A DNA stretch of 64,000 nucleotides from an uncultured Oscillospiraceae bacterium (GTDB taxonomy: Bacteria; Bacillota; Clostridia; Oscillospirales; Ruminococcaceae): the NCBI GenBank assembly GCA_947522735.1, contig CANNTZ010000006.1:1-64000 (forward strand), written 5' to 3'. Of the stretch, positions 33,044 through 42,607 are shown piece after piece. The position numbers were made by a program, and so were the translations under genes. Position 1 is the first letter of the stretch, and each line of letters starts with the position of its first letter. The notes beneath the pieces are model-generated. The model was given only the letters and a program-made list of their open reading frames with translations. It was not told where the DNA came from and searched no databases.

Positions 33044-33928
33044 ATGAAAATAAAAGACATACTTGAAGGCAAGAGATATTCGCTGTCGTTCGAGGTGTTC
33101 CCGCCAAAGACCGGAGCCGCATATGACAGCGTAAAAATAGCGACAGAGGAGATAGCCAGGCTTTCTCCGGCGTTCATGAGCGTGACCTACGGCGCAGGAG
33201 GCGGCACAAGCGCCTACACCCTCGAGATAGCCCGGCGGATAGAGGAGGACTGCGGCGTGCCATCGCTGGCGCACCTGACCTGCATTTCCTCGACGCGCGA
33301 AACGGTGCGGCGGCAGATACGCGCTTTTTCCGAGGCGGGGATAGAGAACGTCATGGCGCTGCGCGGCGATATTCCGGCGGATCGGGCGGGCGAGGACCGC
33401 TCCGGCTGGGACTACCGCTACGCCACCGAGCTCATCGCCGATATCAAGGCGCTTGCACCGGAAATGTGCATTGGCGGCGCTTGCTATCCGGAGATACATC
33501 CGGAGAGCGCGAACCAGCGCGAGGATATCGCGCACCTGCGCGAAAAGGTGGATGCCGGCTGCGATTTTCTGACGACGCAGATGTTTTTCGACAACAATCT
33601 GCTCTACAACTTCCTCTACAAGATACGCGAGGCCGGAATAACCGCGCCGGTTATCGCCGGTATCATGCCGATAACCAATGCCAATCAGGTCGAGCGCGCG
33701 ATAAGGCTGTCCGGCTCGTTTATGCCGCAGCGCTTTAAGAGCCTTGTCGATAAGTTCGGGCGCTATCCCGATGCGATGAAGCAGGCAGGCATCGCCTATG
33801 CAACCGACCAGATAATCGATCTCTACGCAAACGGAATTACCCACGTCCACGTCTATACGATGAACAAGCCGGACGTCGCTGCGAAGATACAGGCAAACCT
33901 CTCCGATATCCTCGGAAAAGAGGACTGA
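33044..33928 (+). CDS. metF: Methylenetetrahydrofolate reductase
   Basis: A 294-residue flavoenzyme reducing 5,10-methylene-THF to 5-methyl-THF, the methyl donor for methionine synthase. The ATG at 33044 has GGAGG 9 bases upstream, and the product starts near the family motif LSFEVFPPKTG. Other family stretches: SVTYGAGGG, HLTCISST, ALRGDIP, DAGCDFLTTQMFFDN and AGIMPI. Size is normal for bacterial MetF. It opens an operon with the two parts of methionine synthase. Confidence 0.95.
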   Translation: MKIKDILEGKRYSLSFEVFPPKTGAAYDSVKIATEEIARLSPAFMSVTYGAGGGTSAYTLEIARRIEEDCGVPSLAHLTCISSTRETVRRQIRAFSEAGIENVMALRGDIPADRAGEDRSGWDYRYATELIADIKALAPEMCIGGACYPEIHPESANQREDIAHLREKVDAGCDFLTTQMFFDNNLLYNFLYKIREAGITAPVIAGIMPITNANQVERAIRLSGSFMPQRFKSLVDKFGRYPDAMKQAGIAYATDQIIDLYANGITHVHVYTMNKPDVAAKIQANLSDILGKED

Positions 33929-33930
33929 CC

Positions 33931-34557
33931 ATGATATTCACCAAAGCATATTCACTGCCGGACTACGACCGCCGGGAGATAATGCGGTACGCCGGGGTGC
34001 GTGAGAGCAGCCCCGTGCTTGAGGGCGAGATGGAGCGTTGTCTTGCGCTGTGCAAGGGGGTTTTTCGCGGCGTGGTCTGCTATTCGCGGATCGGCATCAG
34101 CGTCGGCGACGGCTGCGTCGAGACGCCGTTCGCACGGCTTTGCAGCGCGACGCTCGCGAAAAATCTCTGCGGATGCAGGGAAGCGGTGGTCTTTGCGGCG
34201 ACGGTCGGCGCTGGCATCGACCGGCTGATACAGCGCTACGCCGCCGTCGAGATATCGACGGCCGTGTGGCTTCAGGCGATAGGTGCGGAGCGCGTCGAGG
34301 CGCTGTGCGACGTCTTCTGCGACGAGCTGGAGAGGCTGCTCGCGTGTGAGGGGCTGCATACGCGCGCGAGGTTCAGCCCGGGCTATGGCGACCTGCCGCT
34401 GGAAACGCAGCGCGCGATGACTGACTTCCTCGATTGCCGCCGGAAGATCGGCGTTACGCTCGGCGAGAGCCTGCTGATGTCGCCGGGAAAATCGGTTACG
34501 GCGATAGTCGGCGCAGGAATGGAGCGCGAAAAAGACGGCTGTGCATATAAAAAATGA
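33931..34557 (+). CDS. Stand-alone methionine synthase reactivation-domain protein
   Basis: A 208-residue protein resembling the C-terminal activation domain of MetH. That domain binds S-adenosylmethionine and helps remethylate cobalamin after oxidation. Visible pieces are RFSPGYGDLPL (the domain's AdoMet-binding RxxxGY region) and LLMSPGKSVTAIVG (C-terminal strand of the domain). The start is 2 bases after metF, and its stop overlaps the region upstream of metH. The main MetH in the next gene lacks this domain, so the two proteins likely work in trans. Confidence 0.85.
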   Translation: MIFTKAYSLPDYDRREIMRYAGVRESSPVLEGEMERCLALCKGVFRGVVCYSRIGISVGDGCVETPFARLCSATLAKNLCGCREAVVFAATVGAGIDRLIQRYAAVEISTAVWLQAIGAERVEALCDVFCDELERLLACEGLHTRARFSPGYGDLPLETQRAMTDFLDCRRKIGVTLGESLLMSPGKSVTAIVGAGMEREKDGCAYKK

Positions 34558-34571
34558 AACGGGGCAGCGAT

Positions 34572-36992
34572 ATGAGCATACGAGACGAGATCAAAACACG
34601 GCGGCTCTGGCTGGACGGCAGCATGGGCACGCTTTTGCAGGGGCTGGGGCTGCTGCCCGGCGAGCTGCCGGAACGCTGGAGCATCACGCACAGCCGGGAG
34701 ATCGTCGGGATTCACCGGGCATATTACGAGGCGGGCAGCAACATCGTCTGCTCGAACACCTTCGGCGCGAACCCGCTGAAATTTGACGACGGCGAGCTGG
34801 AGGAGCTGGTATGCGCGGCGATGGAGAACGCCAGAGCCGCACGCGATACGGCGAGAGCGCCGCAAAGCAAATATGTCGCGCTCGATATAGGCCCGCTCGG
34901 ACGGCTGCTGAAGCCCTACGGCGACCTTGACCTCGAGGACGCGGTCGCGGCCTTTGCCAAGACCGTTCGCCTCGGCGTAAAATACGGCGCAGATCTGATA
35001 TTCATTGAGACGATGAACGACAGCTATGAGACGAAGGCGGCGGTGCTCGCGGCTAAGGAAAGCTCCGATCTGCCGGTGCTCGCCTCCAATGCCTACGGTG
35101 AGGACGGCAAGCTGATGACCGGCGCGACGCCGTCCGCAATGGTTGCGATGCTTGAGGGGCTGGGTGTGGACGCGCTTGGGACAAATTGCTCGCTTGGGCC
35201 AAGGCAGCTCATGGGCGTGGTTAGGGAGCTTGTCGAAAACGCGTCGATTCCGGTTTTTGCCAAGCCAAATTCGGGGCTCCCGACGCAGCTTGACGGCGTT
35301 ACCGTGTTCGGCGTGGACGAGGACGAATTTGCCGCAGACATGCGCGAAATGGCGCTGATGGGCGTTAACATCCTCGGCGGCTGCTGCGGGACAACGCCGG
35401 AATATATACGCAAAGCCGTTGCCGCAACGCAGGATATCCCGTTTGCACCTGTTGCGGACAGGGGCTTCACCGTCGTTTCGTCCTATACACACGACGTAAA
35501 GCTCGGAGAGCGCCCGGTGATAATCGGCGAGCGAATCAACCCGACCGGGAAGAAGCGCTTCAAGCAGGCACTGCTCGAGGGAGATACCGGATATATCCTG
35601 CGCGAGGGTCTTGCAGAGCAGGAGCACGGCGCGCATATCCTCGACGTCAACGTCGGGCTTCCCGGCATCGACGAGCCGGAGACGCTGACGCACACCGTAA
35701 CCGAGCTTCAGGCCGTCACCGACCTGCCGCTCCAGCTCGATACCTCCTCTCCCGCCGCGCTTGAGCGCGCACTGCGCCGCTATAACGGCAAGGCAATGAT
35801 AAACTCGGTCAACGGCAAGGAGGAGAGCATGAGCGCGGTGCTGCCGCTCGTCAAAAAGTACGGCGGAGTAGTGGTTGCGCTGACGCTTGACGAGAACGGA
35901 ATCCCGGACACCGTCGCCGGGCGTGTCGCCATCGCCGAAAGGATACTGCGCCGCGCCGAGGAATACGGCGTTGAGCGCAAGAATATCGTCGTAGACACGC
36001 TGTGCATGTCAGTTAGCGCCGATCCCACCTCGGCCAGGACGACGCTCGGCGCACTGCGCTGCATCCGCGAGGACTTTGGGCTGAACACCGTACTCGGCGT
36101 TTCGAATATCTCGTTCGGACTGCCGCAGCGCGAGACGGTTAACGCCTGCTTCTTCGCGCTGGCGCTCGAAAACGGGCTGTCCGCAGCAATAATCAACCCG
36201 TTCTCGCTTGAGATGATGAAGACATACCGCTCCTTCCTGCTGCTGAACGGCATGGACGAGAGCTGCGCCGGATATATTGATTTTGCGCAGACGCTACCGC
36301 AGACGCAGTCTCCAACAGCACAGCCCGTCGCAGCGAAGCCGGAAAACTCCGGGCTCTCGGAGCGCAGCGAGCTGCAAGCCGCGATAATCAAAGGACTGAA
36401 GGAGCAGGCGGCTTCAGCCTGCGCAAGAATGCTTGCGGACACCGAGCCGTTGACCGTCGTGAACGAGCAGATAATCCCGGCGCTCGACGTCGTAGGAAAG
36501 GGCTTCGAGCAGAAAACCGTCTATCTGCCGCAGCTACTGATGAGCGCGGAGGCGGCGAAAAACGCCTTTGAGGCGGTGCGCGAGGCGGTTGTCGCGACAG
36601 GCGCGCCGCAGGAGAAGAAGGCCAAATTCGTCATCGCCACCGTCAAGGGCGACATTCATGATATCGGCAAGAACATCGTCCGCGTACTGCTGGAAAATTA
36701 CGGCTTTCAGGTGATTGACCTTGGCCGCGACGTGCCGCCGGAGACGATTGTCGATACCGTAGTGCGCGAGCACGCGCCGCTCTGCGGGTTGAGCGCGCTG
36801 ATGACCACCACCGTTCCGGCAATGGAGGAGACGGTTACGCTGCTGCACCGCGCCGCGCCGTGGTGTCGTACAGTCGTCGGCGGCGCGGTGCTGACGGAGG
36901 ACTACGCCGCGCGTATCGGAGCGGACAAATACGCCAAGGACGCCATGGCGACGGTGCGCTACGCCGAGGAGGTAAACGCCGGGCTCTGCTGA
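34572..36992 (+). CDS. metH: Cobalamin-dependent methionine synthase, without reactivation domain
   Basis: An 806-residue protein moving a methyl group from methyl-THF through cobalamin to homocysteine. Modules in order: homocysteine-binding barrel with the zinc cysteines GTNCSLG and GGCCGTTP; pterin-binding barrel (INPTGKKRF, DVNVGLPGIDE); helical cap; and the B12-binding domain with DIHDIGKNIV, whose His ligates cobalt. It ends at about residue 806, where E. coli MetH (1227) continues into its activation domain. That domain is encoded by the preceding gene. I start at 34572 rather than 34554 because GGGG precedes it at the right distance. Confidence 0.93.
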   Translation: MSIRDEIKTRRLWLDGSMGTLLQGLGLLPGELPERWSITHSREIVGIHRAYYEAGSNIVCSNTFGANPLKFDDGELEELVCAAMENARAARDTARAPQSKYVALDIGPLGRLLKPYGDLDLEDAVAAFAKTVRLGVKYGADLIFIETMNDSYETKAAVLAAKESSDLPVLASNAYGEDGKLMTGATPSAMVAMLEGLGVDALGTNCSLGPRQLMGVVRELVENASIPVFAKPNSGLPTQLDGVTVFGVDEDEFAADMREMALMGVNILGGCCGTTPEYIRKAVAATQDIPFAPVADRGFTVVSSYTHDVKLGERPVIIGERINPTGKKRFKQALLEGDTGYILREGLAEQEHGAHILDVNVGLPGIDEPETLTHTVTELQAVTDLPLQLDTSSPAALERALRRYNGKAMINSVNGKEESMSAVLPLVKKYGGVVVALTLDENGIPDTVAGRVAIAERILRRAEEYGVERKNIVVDTLCMSVSADPTSARTTLGALRCIREDFGLNTVLGVSNISFGLPQRETVNACFFALALENGLSAAIINPFSLEMMKTYRSFLLLNGMDESCAGYIDFAQTLPQTQSPTAQPVAAKPENSGLSERSELQAAIIKGLKEQAASACARMLADTEPLTVVNEQIIPALDVVGKGFEQKTVYLPQLLMSAEAAKNAFEAVREAVVATGAPQEKKAKFVIATVKGDIHDIGKNIVRVLLENYGFQVIDLGRDVPPETIVDTVVREHAPLCGLSALMTTTVPAMEETVTLLHRAAPWCRTVVGGAVLTEDYAARIGADKYAKDAMATVRYAEEVNAGLC

Positions 36993-37032
36993 TTCCGGAC
37001 GTGTCCGAGGCAATTGCCAATAAAAAAGGCAG

Positions 37033-37080
37033 CTCCGGGCCGCTCCCCGAAGGGGCGCAGACCCGGGGCGTATTTTATTT
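37033..37080 (+). terminator. Terminator-like structure after metH
   Basis: An outer stem (CCGGG 37035-37039 with CCCGG 37062-37066) encloses an inner CCCC/GGGG hairpin; TATTTTATTT follows. The bulged geometry makes it moderate rather than strong. Confidence 0.55.
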
Positions 37081-37612
37081 GTGCGACAGGCGCGCAGCCT
37101 TAAAAGGCGAGTCAGAGATATCAGAGCGCTCAGGCGTAGTCGATCGGACGCTTCTGATTTGCTCCGCAAACAGCTCGCGACAAACGCCGCCGACAGGAGT
37201 CTTGAGCGCCAAAGAGGATAGCTCTCCGGGCTGCTCACGGAGGGGGAGCGTACGGAGAAGTCCGCGCGCCGTGGCGGCCACGCCATATTCACGCTCATCG
37301 GATGCATTTCTTGCAGCCGCAGAGAAGCACGGGAGCGGACGGAATAACGGACAGAAGAAAATGTGATACGCTTAAACGTTTTATCCTATGGCTCACGCTT
37401 TGACGCGGACGAAAATACTGGAAAAAGCCGAAGAGAGCGGGAGTTTGAGCCGCACGGCGCGGGAGAGCGCAATTGCGGAGAAGCGGCCGGCGGGAGGGGA
37501 ACGGAAGAAGAACAGAGGGTTGCGGTTGCGATTTACAAACAAGCGCGATAATCACAGGCCTTCCGGCGAGACGTTGCGGAGCGGCTGTAAGGCATTTTTT
37601 TAAAAAAAGCTA
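37081..37612. other. About 530-base stretch with no recognised feature
   Basis: Short open frames exist on both strands here, but they have no ribosome sites, no recognisable protein motifs and codon use typical of shadows. No repeat, tRNA or long hairpin was seen. It may be decayed coding sequence, since its base composition is gene-like. Confidence 0.5.
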
Positions 37613-37641
37613 TAGACATCGGACGCAAAATGGATTATTAT
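37613..37641 (+). promoter_or_regulatory. Promoter of the large glycosidase-like gene
   Basis: TAGACA (37613-37618), 17-base spacer, TATTAT (37636-37641). The implied leader is about 245 bases long, unusually long for this window. Confidence 0.65.
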
Positions 37642-37891
37642 AAAAGAGCGATGATATTAAAGCGTTTTAGCTTCAATTCGCTTTATGATGAACGGCTTTC
37701 CGGGACAGGGCGGAAAAATCCGCAGTCTACGAGAAGGTCTGCGCAAAGGCCGGTCACGGCCGCTGCTGTGATCCTGTCGGCAGCGGCGCGGAGCCTTGAA
37801 AAAGCAAACGATTCTGGCGGCGCGAGCGTGCGGGAGCTTCTATACGGAAAAGCGTGCGCCGCGGCGTATATAAATGAATGGAGGAATTGAA

Positions 37892-40800
37892 ATGATACCG
37901 GATTATTTCGGACAAATTCACTTTGAGGAGGGCAGATGGGCGAGGCTGAGGGCGTTTAACAACGGAGAGCGCTTGGAGCTTCGAGCGGAGGACATATTGC
38001 CGGAGAAGGACGGCGGATATATCTGCCGCATCTCCGAGGAGGCGACCAAAAGCGAGGGGCGCAGCGTATGGCAGATAGGCTTTGAGTGGGATCAGCCGAG
38101 GGACATACGTGCTGTAGAGATAGATTTTGCACCCGGCTTCGACGGCGCGCAGGTGAAGGAGCAGTACATCGAATACTGGCAGCGCTGTTGGCCAACCAAA
38201 AATCCGAACCGGGACGCCGGAGCGCGCCGCGGCTGGATTGGCGTGGACGACGCCTTTAACGGGTGCTGGACGGAGGCCTACGGAGAGATAGAGCTGCGGC
38301 CGGACGGCTCGCGGGAGGTGTTCGACCACGTCGATGTGACCGAGGTGGATCACGAGGGGATTTGGGGCGCGCACGCCGAGTTTAACTCGTCGGAGGACTA
38401 CAACGCCTTCTATCGCCGGGCGCTCAAGCTCAGGGTGATGTTCATCTCGGACGAGGCCCCGGTCGTGAAGAGCTTCCGGATCATCGGAAACTGCACCGTC
38501 GAGGAAAAGCGCTGCGAGATATATTTTGACGCGGCGAAAAAAGGAGGGACGAGGCTTGATAAGAAAGACGTCTCGATCTGGAACGGCGAGATAAAAAGCA
38601 TAGAGGAGTTTGACGGCGGGCTGCGCGTCGATTATACTGCCAACGCGGGCGTCAGGACGGCAGGGGACGCGACGGTGCTGCAATTTGCCTGCGAGCCGCC
38701 GTTCGGCGTGAACGCTGCGGATATTGACGGCGGCGTCTATATGGAGGACTATGGGCTGCTGATAACCCCGCCATGCGGTAAAGCCGGCGCGGAGCGGCGG
38801 GTTGCGGAGCTGACGGCGGGGAAGCGCTCGATATTCGACCGCGTCCCGGAGCATGCCGAGCAGACGCTTGCCAACGCCTTTGCGGAGATTCCGGCGATGG
38901 AGCCGCACAAGCAGCCGCCCTACGGCCGGTATGTGATACTCGGCTGGGATGGGCTTAGACAGAAATTTTGCCTGAGATACAACGGAGACATATTCGCAGA
39001 CAAGAAGCAGCAGAAGAGCGCGCGCCGCGACCTCGCAGGAACGCGATGGGCCGGGCCTGTGCTGCATTTCCGCATTGCCTCCGGCGACCCTCCCGTGCGT
39101 CACGAGAAGAAGGACGAGTGCAGGCAGTATATGCCGGACGCGGCCGTGCCGGTCTATGTCACCGAGTGGGAGGACCGTGAGATAGAATACCGCCAGACCT
39201 CTTTTGCGACGCTGCGCGACCGGTCGCTGATTGGAAGGAGCGGGCTGCGCGGCGACGAGGACATCGTCGTCATGAACCGCATAGAGATCCGCAACGCCTC
39301 CGAGGACAGCCATGTATCGCGGCTGTATATCGAGCTTTTCCCGGCGGAGCAGGCCGCGATGCGCGGAAATATCCTCGTCGCCGAGGGGCGCGTGACGCCG
39401 GACGACACAGTCCATTGCGGTTGGCGGGTGCAGAGGTACGGAGTTGACTGCATGAGGCTTGCGGCAAAGCCGGAAAAGGGAGAGCTGCGCTGCATCCCAA
39501 AGGTGACCGACGGCGTGGTTGCGAGCTGGACGGAGCCGGGAGAGCGCGATATCTTCAGCTATTACGACGGCTCGCGACCGAGGTTCGAGGCCCCGTCGAG
39601 CGTTCCCACGACGATGCTGCACGAGGTGGAGCTGGGCTCGTTCGAGACCTGCACGCTCGATTTTGTCATACCGTATAACACGCCGGTCACGCCGGAGGAG
39701 ACGAGCGAGATCGCGAGCCTCAATTTTGAGGAGCAGAGAGCGCTTGTGACGGGATTCTGGCGCGCCTTCTACGACGGTGCGGCGAAGCTGGAGCTGCCAG
39801 ACGAGAAGCAGCTCGACGATTTCGTCAAGGCGGTGCCGTGGCACATTATAATGACGGCAATGCGCGAGCCTGTGACCGGAAACTATATTGTCCCGGCCGG
39901 AACCTATACATACATGGCCTGCGGCAACGAGGCGTGTATGCAGATTCGGCTGATGGATTACCTCGGCTATCACGACTATGCCGAAAAATATCTCGAAACC
40001 TACGTCAACTGCCAGGGAATGAACGGCCTTGACGGCAACTTCAAAAGCAAAAAGGGCGCACTCGTCGCAGTCAACTACGGCGGCCGCGGCACAAACGACA
40101 ACCAGTTTGCATACAATCTTGATCACGGCTACATCCTCTCCTGCTTTGCGGATCACTATATGCTGACCGGCGACGGGGATTGGCTGCGCCGCGTCGCGCA
40201 GACGGTCATCGACGGCTGTGACTTCGTGTTCCGCGAGCGCGAGGCAAACAAAAAATTTGACGAAAACGGCGAAAGGGCTTCGTATTACGGGCTGATGCCG
40301 CACGGACATCTTGAGGACAACGGAGAGTGGCGCTGCTGGTTCGCGGTCAACGCGCACGCCTGCGGAGGTATCCTGCGCATCGCGAGGGCGCTTGAGGAGA
40401 TCGGATGCCCGGAGGCGGAGCGGATAATGAGGGCTGGACTCGAATATCGCGACGATATCCGCGACTGCCTCGTCCGTGCGATGGCGAAATCGCCCGCGGT
40501 GCCGAACGGACGCGGCGGCTATATGCCGCATCTCCCGACCCGCGCAGAGATACGCGGACGCGACTGGGGTTGGTTCCGCGAGACGGCCTACGGCCCGCTG
40601 CACCTGGTCTACGGCCTTGTTCTCGAGCCGGACGAGCAGCTTACAGAATGGATACTGCGCGACCTTGAGGACAACCTGTTCCTCTCGCGCAGCTATGGAC
40701 GCATCGCCGACAGGGAAAAATACTGGTTCAGCCGCGGTGGGATCACCATACAGTCCAACCTGCTGTTCAACGATCTGGTATACCTTGAGAGAAACGAGCC

Positions 40801-41296
40801 GGAACGCGCGGTTCGTGCGCTGTTCAATGATTTTGCGCAGAATCTCTATCGCGATATGAACTGCTTCACAGAGCATCCGATTCCGGAATTTGGACACGGT
40901 ATCGGCCCGTTCTTCAAGACGCCGGATGAGGCGCAGTTCCTCGTTTTCCTGCGCAACCATCTCGTCCGCGAGACAAAGGACGGACTGGCGCTGCTCTCCG
41001 GCGCGCCGCGCGGCTGGTTTGCGCCCGGAAAGACGCTGAGGTTCGAGGGGCTTGCGAGCGGCTGCGGCCCGGTCTCCGTCGCAACCGGGAACGGCGAGGA
41101 TTTCTCGCGCGTCAGCATCTCGGCAAAATGGCGGCGCACACCGGAGACGCTGCGCATTTCGGTGCGCCGTCCGGACGGAAGGACGCCTGTGCGCGTCATA
41201 GTCAACGGCGAGGAGCTTGGCGGAGAATGTGTTGACGGGGACGTGATAACCGTCGCAGCCCCGTCGGAGAAGCTCGATATCGTGGCGGAATATTGA
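37892..41296 (+). CDS. Very large six-hairpin glycosidase-like protein of unknown family
   Basis: A 1134-residue protein; the ATG at 37892 has GGAGG 7 bases upstream. No signal peptide. Residues about 1-250 are beta-sandwich-like (SVWQIGFEWDQP). Residues about 640-1040 look like an (alpha/alpha)6 barrel, with GNEACMQIRLMDYLGYHDYAEKYLE, DHGYILSCFADHYMLTGD and WFRETAYGPLHL. The C-terminus is a small beta domain. This resembles GH94-, GH36- or GH78-like clan architecture, without the exact motif of any family I know. It likely cleaves or phosphorolyses a glycan in the cytoplasm. It stands alone under its own promoter. Confidence 0.75.
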   Translation: MIPDYFGQIHFEEGRWARLRAFNNGERLELRAEDILPEKDGGYICRISEEATKSEGRSVWQIGFEWDQPRDIRAVEIDFAPGFDGAQVKEQYIEYWQRCWPTKNPNRDAGARRGWIGVDDAFNGCWTEAYGEIELRPDGSREVFDHVDVTEVDHEGIWGAHAEFNSSEDYNAFYRRALKLRVMFISDEAPVVKSFRIIGNCTVEEKRCEIYFDAAKKGGTRLDKKDVSIWNGEIKSIEEFDGGLRVDYTANAGVRTAGDATVLQFACEPPFGVNAADIDGGVYMEDYGLLITPPCGKAGAERRVAELTAGKRSIFDRVPEHAEQTLANAFAEIPAMEPHKQPPYGRYVILGWDGLRQKFCLRYNGDIFADKKQQKSARRDLAGTRWAGPVLHFRIASGDPPVRHEKKDECRQYMPDAAVPVYVTEWEDREIEYRQTSFATLRDRSLIGRSGLRGDEDIVVMNRIEIRNASEDSHVSRLYIELFPAEQAAMRGNILVAEGRVTPDDTVHCGWRVQRYGVDCMRLAAKPEKGELRCIPKVTDGVVASWTEPGERDIFSYYDGSRPRFEAPSSVPTTMLHEVELGSFETCTLDFVIPYNTPVTPEETSEIASLNFEEQRALVTGFWRAFYDGAAKLELPDEKQLDDFVKAVPWHIIMTAMREPVTGNYIVPAGTYTYMACGNEACMQIRLMDYLGYHDYAEKYLETYVNCQGMNGLDGNFKSKKGALVAVNYGGRGTNDNQFAYNLDHGYILSCFADHYMLTGDGDWLRRVAQTVIDGCDFVFREREANKKFDENGERASYYGLMPHGHLEDNGEWRCWFAVNAHACGGILRIARALEEIGCPEAERIMRAGLEYRDDIRDCLVRAMAKSPAVPNGRGGYMPHLPTRAEIRGRDWGWFRETAYGPLHLVYGLVLEPDEQLTEWILRDLEDNLFLSRSYGRIADREKYWFSRGGITIQSNLLFNDLVYLERNEPERAVRALFNDFAQNLYRDMNCFTEHPIPEFGHGIGPFFKTPDEAQFLVFLRNHLVRETKDGLALLSGAPRGWFAPGKTLRFEGLASGCGPVSVATGNGEDFSRVSISAKWRRTPETLRISVRRPDGRTPVRVIVNGEELGGECVDGDVITVAAPSEKLDIVAEY

Positions 41297-41769
41297 TTTC
41301 AACCTGTGGCGGCGCGTTGCGCAAAACGCTGATGCTCGGTTTTCTGAAGCTGCCGGGGCTCCCGGCGCCGATGATATTTGCGATGCGCTCAACGCGCTGC
41401 CGGGGCCTCGGTTAGCTCGGGTATGCTGTCAGGCTTCGGGCGGCTGTTGCGGGATAATAGTGATATCCTGTTTCCGAGCAAGCCCGTTGAAGCTAAAGGG
41501 AGAGATCAGACTCGACGGCTGAGATTGTCGAAAAGCTTCGCGCGGGTGATTCTGTCCGGGGCAGGATCGATGATTCTTGCGGCAAGGCTGTTCACTGCGG
41601 TATACCGGAGGAGCGCGCGGTTCGACGACGTCCTCTGCGGCGGCAGCGGCGGCAGGGAGATAACGGCGCTATAGACGAGGGGCGGACGGGATGCTGCGGG
41701 ACGCCGTGGCCGAGGCGCCGCTTTTGCCCGAAATATTGCGGTTTTTTTGAATTTTTGCGAGGAAAACAG
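41297..41769. other. About 470-base stretch with no recognised feature
   Basis: Between the glycosidase-like gene and the infC promoter. Open frames are short and lack ribosome sites. A weak CCGC/GCGG hairpin followed by TTTTTTT (about 41730-41756) may end the upstream transcript. Confidence 0.5.
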
Positions 41770-41798
41770 TTGACAACGGCGTGCAGCGGTGCTATAAT
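41770..41798 (+). promoter_or_regulatory. Promoter of infC-rpmI-rplT
   Basis: TTGACA (41770-41775), 17-base spacer, TATAAT (41793-41798): full consensus in both boxes. Strong, as expected for a ribosomal operon. Confidence 0.93.
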
Positions 41799-41804
41799 AA
41801 TCTG

Positions 41805-41978
41805 GAAAACAAAGCGGAACACTCCCACCAGCCGCATTTTGCTGCGCGCATGGTCAATATTTTTGGTCGCGGCGGTTGTCGCGGCGGTATTGATTTGTGC
41901 GTGGATGGTCATGGGCTGTCCGCGCTGTATTTTTGTAATTTTATTGTATCGACTTTAAGGCTATGGAGGTGTTGAGCT
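41805..41978 (+). promoter_or_regulatory. infC leader with attenuator-like hairpin (possible L20 autoregulation)
   Basis: The leader is about 175 bases. Near its end GCGTGGA (41899-41905) pairs with TCCGCGC (41919-41925), followed by TGTATTTTTG, which could act as a terminator. Firmicutes infC operons are commonly controlled by ribosomal protein L20 through such a leader. A hydrophobic short frame inside the leader is probably chance. Confidence 0.5.
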
Positions 41979-42509
41979 ATCAGCAACAAGGAACTGCTTA
42001 TCAATGAGGAGATCAGGGACAAAGAGGTTCGCGTTATCGACGCGGACGGCTCCCAGTTGGGAATAATGTCCTCGCGCGACGCGCAGCGCATCGCGACGGA
42101 AAAGAATCTGGATCTTGTAAAGATCGCTCCTCAGGCTGCGCCACCGGTATGTCGTATCATGGACTACGGAAAGTACCGTTTTGAACAGGCAAAGCGCGAA
42201 AAGGAAGCAAGAAAGAATCAGAAGATCGTCGAGATCAAGGAAGTACGTCTTTCGCTGAATATCGATACGAACGATTTCAATACGAAGGTCAACCACGGGT
42301 TGAGGTTTTTGAAGGACGGAAACAAGGTCAAGGTATCGCTGCGTTTCAGAGGCCGCGAGATGGCTCACCAGCAGCTTGGCGAAACGCTGATGACCCGCTT
42401 CGCCGAGGCGTGCGCCGAGTTTGGCAGCGTCGAAAAGAACCCCAAGCTGGAAGGCCGCAGCATGATAATGTTTCTTGCGCCCAAAGCCGTGAAGCAGAAC
42501 CGCGAGTGA
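41979..42509 (+). CDS. infC: Translation initiation factor IF-3 with AUC start codon
   Basis: The product is 176 residues and blocks premature 50S joining while discriminating start codons. An in-frame TGA lies two codons upstream, and the first ATG (42057) would delete 26 conserved residues (SNKELLINEEIRDKEVRVID). The codon at the correct place is ATC at 41979, with GGAGG (41965-41969) 9 bases upstream. Rare start codons (AUU in E. coli) are a known feature of infC that lets IF-3 control its own translation. C-terminal domain motifs: KVKVSLRFRGREMAH. First gene of infC-rpmI-rplT. Confidence 0.95.
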   Translation: MSNKELLINEEIRDKEVRVIDADGSQLGIMSSRDAQRIATEKNLDLVKIAPQAAPPVCRIMDYGKYRFEQAKREKEARKNQKIVEIKEVRLSLNIDTNDFNTKVNHGLRFLKDGNKVKVSLRFRGREMAHQQLGETLMTRFAEACAEFGSVEKNPKLEGRSMIMFLAPKAVKQNRE

Positions 42510-42607
42510 TTCGCGGACCATCGTTCAGCCCGATCTGGCGGCGACGCGGCGCAGGCCGCAGCGGAGCCGCCCTTTATTCAGGAATTAATTAACAGGAGGA
42601 CCACCAA

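Noticed and set aside
37754..41392. A 1212-codon open frame on the minus strand opposite the glycosidase-like gene
   Set aside because: It is an antisense shadow: composition rich in Arg, His and Val, no ribosome site, no motif. The plus-strand gene has a promoter, ribosome site and structured protein.
41755..41958. A 67-codon frame with a hydrophobic end in the infC leader
   Set aside because: It starts before the promoter -10 box, so it cannot be translated from that transcript, and no ribosome site is seen.
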